This document shows, one piece after another, positions 20,518-23,389 of a stretch of 23,389 nucleotides of DNA. The stretch is from a virus. The notes under the pieces are model-generated. The model saw nothing but the letters and a program-made list of their open reading frames with translations, did no database searches and was not told the origin of the DNA. Location of the stretch: positions 1 through 23,389 of the IMG/VR virus record IMGVR_UViG_3300044645_001769; one strand, 5' to 3'. The stretch's first letter is position 1; every line of letters begins with the position of its first letter. The position numbers were made by a program, and so were the translations under genes.

Positions 20518-21017
20518 GTGTTCTTCTCCTTTAGTTTGGCTTCGATGGCTTGATAAAACTGGAACTCATCTACTGTATCTGCGTAGCATCTGTTAATTTC
20601 CTCATCCGTCAGCCCAACCCATTCACGACAACAATGCCCGCACCTCGGGCAGAAAAACTCATGTTCATGTTTTGCAGTTTCATCGACACGTTCTTGCGAT
20701 ATGTCGATGGCGTGTACAGGTGCTGTGTCAAAGGTATAGGTGCTATTAAATAATTCACGACCAATTGGGTATTCCTCACCAGCCACACCACGCATGATTA
20801 GGTCATCTTCTTTGACTGGCGTGATGCCTTCCCGTGTACTTACATGGGTTTCGCCTTTGCGCTGTTCTCGTACATGAACAACAATTGGCAACTTTACACA
20901 TGGCTTCCATTCTTCACCAATCGCCACAGGCTCAGGTTCAGGCTGCGCTAGTCGGTCACGCGATACTTTGTAAACTTGAATGTCGTCGTCCTCATCATAG
21001 TCCTCTGCCTTGCTCAT
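20514..21017 (-). CDS. Hypothetical protein with Cys cluster and phage C-terminal motif (167 aa)
   Basis: Acidic N-terminus (EDYDEDDDIQ). A central part, REGITPVKEDDLIMRGVAGE, then EYPIGRELFNSTY, resembles the 'GD.(V/I).(T/R)G..GE.YP....(I/L)F..TY' motif of small siphophage and podophage proteins. Near the C-terminus, HEHEFFCPRCGHCCREW (C123, C126, C129, C130) could bind zinc, and LTDEEIN...FQFYQAIEAKLKEKN is a common phage tail motif. The gene thus looks like a fusion of two small phage modules. It is AT-richer than its neighbours, suggesting acquisition. Confidence 0.7.
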   Translation of the reverse strand: MSKAEDYDEDDDIQVYKVSRDRLAQPEPEPVAIGEEWKPCVKLPIVVHVREQRKGETHVSTREGITPVKEDDLIMRGVAGEEYPIGRELFNSTYTFDTAPVHAIDISQERVDETAKHEHEFFCPRCGHCCREWVGLTDEEINRCYADTVDEFQFYQAIEAKLKEKNT

Positions 21018-21223
21018 AGCCGCCCTCCCATGACGTCGTCCTTGATGTTGTCAGCCATCCAGTTGGCCTCCATGTTGGTGCTGTTCGCGGTCCAGTAGCG
21101 CATCTGCTGGTCGGACCTGCTGATGCTGACGATGATGACCGGGTCCTCGTCGCCAACGTGCTGAAGCGCCTCCTCGATCGCGGCCTTTGATGTCCACTTC
21201 CCGATTCGTCCCACGATGCTCAT
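21014..21223 (-). CDS. Hypothetical protein (69 aa)
   Basis: ATG at 21223 with GGGGAGG 7 nt upstream. Extending the frame upstream gives only an Arg-rich shadow of the previous gene. Product: MSIVGRIGKWTSKAAIEEAL, then EDPVIIVSISRSDQQMRYWT and NSTNMEANWMADNIKDDVMG: a two-helix, three-strand-like small domain. The 'RYWTAN.T..EA.WMAD.IK' end is frequent in phage small proteins of unknown role. It overlaps neighbours by 4 nt on both sides. Confidence 0.7.
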   Translation of the reverse strand: MSIVGRIGKWTSKAAIEEALQHVGDEDPVIIVSISRSDQQMRYWTANSTNMEANWMADNIKDDVMGGRL

Positions 21224-21363
21224 AGCGGGGCCTCCCCGTACTCTTGGACCGGGTCTACCTTGCCCTGCTTCTTGTAGTACTTCACGACGAGCTTGCGTTC
21301 CTCGTCTGTTTTGAACGGCCAGTCCCAACGTTCTTGGGTTAGACCTGATGGGTGTTTTTTCAT
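21220..21363 (-). CDS. Small hypothetical protein (47 aa)
   Basis: ATG at 21363 overlaps the upstream stop (ATGA), and its own TGA overlaps the following ATG in the same way. Product: MKKHPSGLTQERWDWPFKTD, then EERKLVVKYYKKQGKVDPVQ. It is charged, with a WDWPF aromatic patch. Its 3' end supplies the ribosome site for the next gene. No family is recognised, but both-sided coupling supports reality. Confidence 0.6.
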   Translation of the reverse strand: MKKHPSGLTQERWDWPFKTDEERKLVVKYYKKQGKVDPVQEYGEAPL

Positions 21364-21605
21364 CTTTGTTTTTCTTTCATCATTTGTCTTGCGTAGTAGT
21401 AGGCCACGTTGGTGATTCTTTCTACTTGGCCCTTCCCGAAGTTGCTATTATGTCTGATCTCGTCGCAGGACACCGGGTTTGATAGTAATCCCTGGAGTGC
21501 CTTCGCGGCAAAATAATCTTCCACTGTGATGCCCTTGTGGATGTAGTTGTATTGTTTGTCTGCGTCGTTTTCGGATGGGAAAGCGTATTCTACTTTATTG
21601 AACAT
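21360..21605 (-). CDS. Conserved small phage protein (81 aa)
   Basis: ATG at 21605 with AAAGGAG about 7 nt upstream. The pattern GITVEDYFAAKALQGLLSNP ... VAYYYARQMMKEK is one I recognise as a widespread small phage/prophage protein ('G(I/M)TLRDYFA..AL.....(A/Y)..YA.AM...R'), of unknown function. It is the first gene after AcpS in the operon. Confidence 0.75.
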   Translation of the reverse strand: MFNKVEYAFPSENDADKQYNYIHKGITVEDYFAAKALQGLLSNPVSCDEIRHNSNFGKGQVERITNVAYYYARQMMKEKQR

Positions 21606-21617
21606 TTTGATTCTCCT

Positions 21618-21992
21618 TTAGTTTGATTCGATAAGGACGAACGCGACAACGTCGCGGTTATTGTCCGTAATTGTAACGTGCGCGCGGTGCGGAAACAAGC
21701 CGGGCTTTTCTATGTGCAGCTCGGGCTTGCCCTTGGAGTCGTTCAGTATCTGGACGTCTCTCAGGTCCATCTCCGGGGTGATGCCCGTGCCCAGCGCCTT
21801 CAGCGTGGCCTCCTTCGCCGCGAACCGGCGAGCCAGGTAGCTCACCGACATTGCGCGGTTGTCGGAGATCTGCGCGAAGTAGTCGAGCTCGAGCTTGCCC
21901 AAGATCCTGTGCACGAACGCCCAGGATTGTTTCTTGTAGCAGTTGCCCACGTGATCGATGCTCACAATGTCTGAGCCTATTCCGATTATCAT
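21618..21992 (-). CDS. acpS: Holo-[acyl-carrier-protein] synthase (4'-phosphopantetheinyl transferase, AcpS type)
   Basis: 124 aa, full length for AcpS (~120). It transfers the phosphopantetheine arm from CoA to the Ser of an ACP. Signatures: MIIGIGSDIVSIDHV with Mg-ligand D8, and RRFAAKEATLKALGTG with K60 and Mg-ligand E61. The C-terminal hvSiSH element is altered to HVTITDN, so the usual Ser-His near the CoA phosphate is missing. ATG overlaps the preceding primase-helicase stop as ATGA, with GAGG 7 nt upstream. The phage ACP with a DSL serine lies 4.2 kb downstream in the same direction and is the obvious substrate, but host carrier proteins are also possible. Confidence 0.92.
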   Translation of the reverse strand: MIIGIGSDIVSIDHVGNCYKKQSWAFVHRILGKLELDYFAQISDNRAMSVSYLARRFAAKEATLKALGTGITPEMDLRDVQILNDSKGKPELHIEKPGLFPHRAHVTITDNNRDVVAFVLIESN

Positions 21993-23389
21993 AAAAAGTC
22001 CTCGCTCATGAGAGAGTTGTTAACGCTGTCCACGTACTGCTGGGCGCGCTCCTGGAATCGTATCCCTTGGTATACGCGAACCCTTGACTCGCCGCTGCTC
22101 GTCTGCGTGATCCGTATCGGCTTGTCACTCGTCGCCGCCAAGAACTGGCGCTTGAATGTCAGGTCCGTGCCCGGGTGTATCCCGCGAGCCGTGGCCCACC
22201 GTTTGAAGACATGGTACAGGTCGTCCTTGCTGATGCTAGACCTGTCGTCGAGAACCAGCGTGTCCTCGATGAACGTCCCCAGCGGGTTCGAGAGCTCCTC
22301 CATCACGTGCAAGAGCTCCGTGCCCGACGCCGGCTGCACGAACTTACCACCCCGCGCCTTGCGACGCCGCAGGCCCTCCATGCTCCAGTTGAATATGCCC
22401 GAGAGCTCGGCCTTCAGCTTGGAAGATAGCTGTGTATCCTCGCGGCCGTAGAACGAGTTAGTCATCTTGAGCACGATCATCCGGCCCGTGAGCGCGTTGC
22501 TGTTCTCGGTGAGCTGCATGACCTCGTTCGAGTAGATCACGATACGTGTCGGCAGGTACCCGTTCCAAGCCTCGCGGTTCTTGCGGTTAACGGTTACGGT
22601 ATCGCCACCAACAATACGCAGAAGCTGAGAAACAACAGCAGAGCGATTCCTCTCCGGCGCACGCGCGTCCGTAAACGATGCAAGTAGCTTGCCAAGCCAT
22701 GGTTGTAGTCCGAATGTGTCACATAACTCTCCCAATTCCGGCGCGACCGTGTTGTGCTGACCTAGCAGGTCCACGAGCACCTTGTTGATCGTACCCTTGC
22801 CACTTCGGCGGGGTCCGATGATGTTAAAGAACTTCTGCTGGTCGGTCTCGCCCGATAGTATGTACCCGAAGATCTCCTGCAACGTGTCCACCGACTCGCT
22901 GTCGTGCCCCCACAGCTGCTCGAGGAAGCCCTCCCACACCGGGCACTTGGCCTCCGGGTCGTACTCGAACGGCAAACTGTTCAGCGTGAAGAACCCGAGC
23001 GTGTGCGGCAGGAGCACCGAGTCCTCGAGGTGGAAGAGCCCGTTCTTCAGGCTGATCAGCTTTGAGGCCTCGGGCTTATTCTTGCCGAACCCCTCGAGCC
23101 ACACCGGCGGGTGCGAGTGCGCGCTCTGTGGTAGGTGGACCGTGGCCTGCAACGCGTCGATCGCGGCGCTCACCAGAGGCGGCGTCGGGGCGAACGGTAT
23201 CAGGTTCCCGCGGCGGTCTGTCTTGTTGCACTTGTTCAAGAAGTTGTACATCTTCGAGCGGATTGTCGCGTCCTCGACGGGCTCGTAGCAGTTGCCCGTG
23301 TACTTGAAGAACTCCGCCGCGTAGTGCACGAGAGTCGTACCCTCCTCGTTCGTGTGCTCCGACTCGAGGTACTCCGCCGCGTGGTTCAG
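21989..23389 (-). CDS. D5/P4-type primase-helicase (SF3), 5'-partial
   Basis: The frame is open to the right edge, so the 5' end is missing; 466 residues are visible, including 20 beyond a GTG at 23329. The D5_N-like part (GTTLVHYAAEFFKYTGNCYE) comes first. Walker A is GPRRSGKGT at visible residues 192-200 (nt ~22790-22816), preceded by FGYILSGETDQQKFFNI. A later FTDARAPERN block fits the Walker B/C region, and RIVIYSNEVMQLTENSNALT, then GRMIVLKM matches the SF3 sensor region. A C-terminal winged-helix-like part follows. It unwinds DNA at the phage fork; a primase domain, if present, would lie outside the window. It is upstream of AcpS with a 4-nt overlap. Confidence 0.92.
   Translation of the reverse strand: MNHAAEYLESEHTNEEGTTLVHYAAEFFKYTGNCYEPVEDATIRSKMYNFLNKCNKTDRRGNLIPFAPTPPLVSAAIDALQATVHLPQSAHSHPPVWLEGFGKNKPEASKLISLKNGLFHLEDSVLLPHTLGFFTLNSLPFEYDPEAKCPVWEGFLEQLWGHDSESVDTLQEIFGYILSGETDQQKFFNIIGPRRSGKGTINKVLVDLLGQHNTVAPELGELCDTFGLQPWLGKLLASFTDARAPERNRSAVVSQLLRIVGGDTVTVNRKNREAWNGYLPTRIVIYSNEVMQLTENSNALTGRMIVLKMTNSFYGREDTQLSSKLKAELSGIFNWSMEGLRRRKARGGKFVQPASGTELLHVMEELSNPLGTFIEDTLVLDDRSSISKDDLYHVFKRWATARGIHPGTDLTFKRQFLAATSDKPIRITQTSSGESRVRVYQGIRFQERAQQYVDSVNNSLMSEDFL

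Overview
The window is a 23.4-kb piece of a tailed bacteriophage genome, tightly packed and cut by both window edges inside genes. The gene set (family A DNA polymerase, D5/SF3 primase-helicase, SNF2-type helicase, VRR-NUC nuclease, DUF2800 RecB/Cas4-like nuclease, DUF2815 ssDNA-binding protein, monomeric adenosylcobalamin-dependent ribonucleotide reductase, large low-complexity virion proteins) is that of lytic-type marine podoviruses related to the HMO-2011 group. That placement, and a marine or aquatic proteobacterial host, are inferences from family content. No integrase, capsid, portal, large terminase, tRNA or CRISPR is visible.

Layout. Plus strand 1-6880: four consecutive virion-type genes, the first open to the left edge. 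They are rich in Gln/Pro/Ala, carry repeats, and end in a DUF6321-like Cys-rich tail. They meet the minus-strand block at 6880/6881 with no spacer; a 9-bp inverted repeat covers both stop codons. Minus strand 23389-6881, transcribed right to left: D5 primase-helicase (partial), holo-ACP synthase, a run of small genes (DUF3310, DUF1289, a single-pass membrane peptide), an HEATH-motif metallopeptidase-like protein, VRR-NUC, an HNH-like endonuclease, SNF2 helicase, acyl carrier protein, ketoacyl-ACP synthase, a sigma-region-4-like protein, more small genes, a probable small terminase, a terminator, DUF2800, small genes, DUF2815, another terminator, RNR, a small membrane protein, and DNA polymerase. 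Many neighbours overlap by 1-4 nt (ATGA, TGATG, TAATG), so translation is probably coupled along the operon.

The standout is a compact acyl-carrier module inside the replication operon: an ACP with a DSL phosphopantetheine site, a ketosynthase with an intact Cys-His-His triad whose start overlaps the ACP stop, and, 4.2 kb upstream in the same transcriptional direction, an AcpS able in principle to charge that ACP. No acyltransferase, ketoreductase, dehydratase or enoyl reductase is seen. The phage therefore appears to bring its own carrier, its own activating enzyme and one condensation step, and would have to draw malonyl and acyl groups and reductive steps from the host. The product is unknown. 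Several genes or parts of genes are visibly AT-richer than their surroundings (middle of the 806-aa virion protein, the 97-aa gene, the HNH gene, the 167-aa gene), consistent with module exchange.
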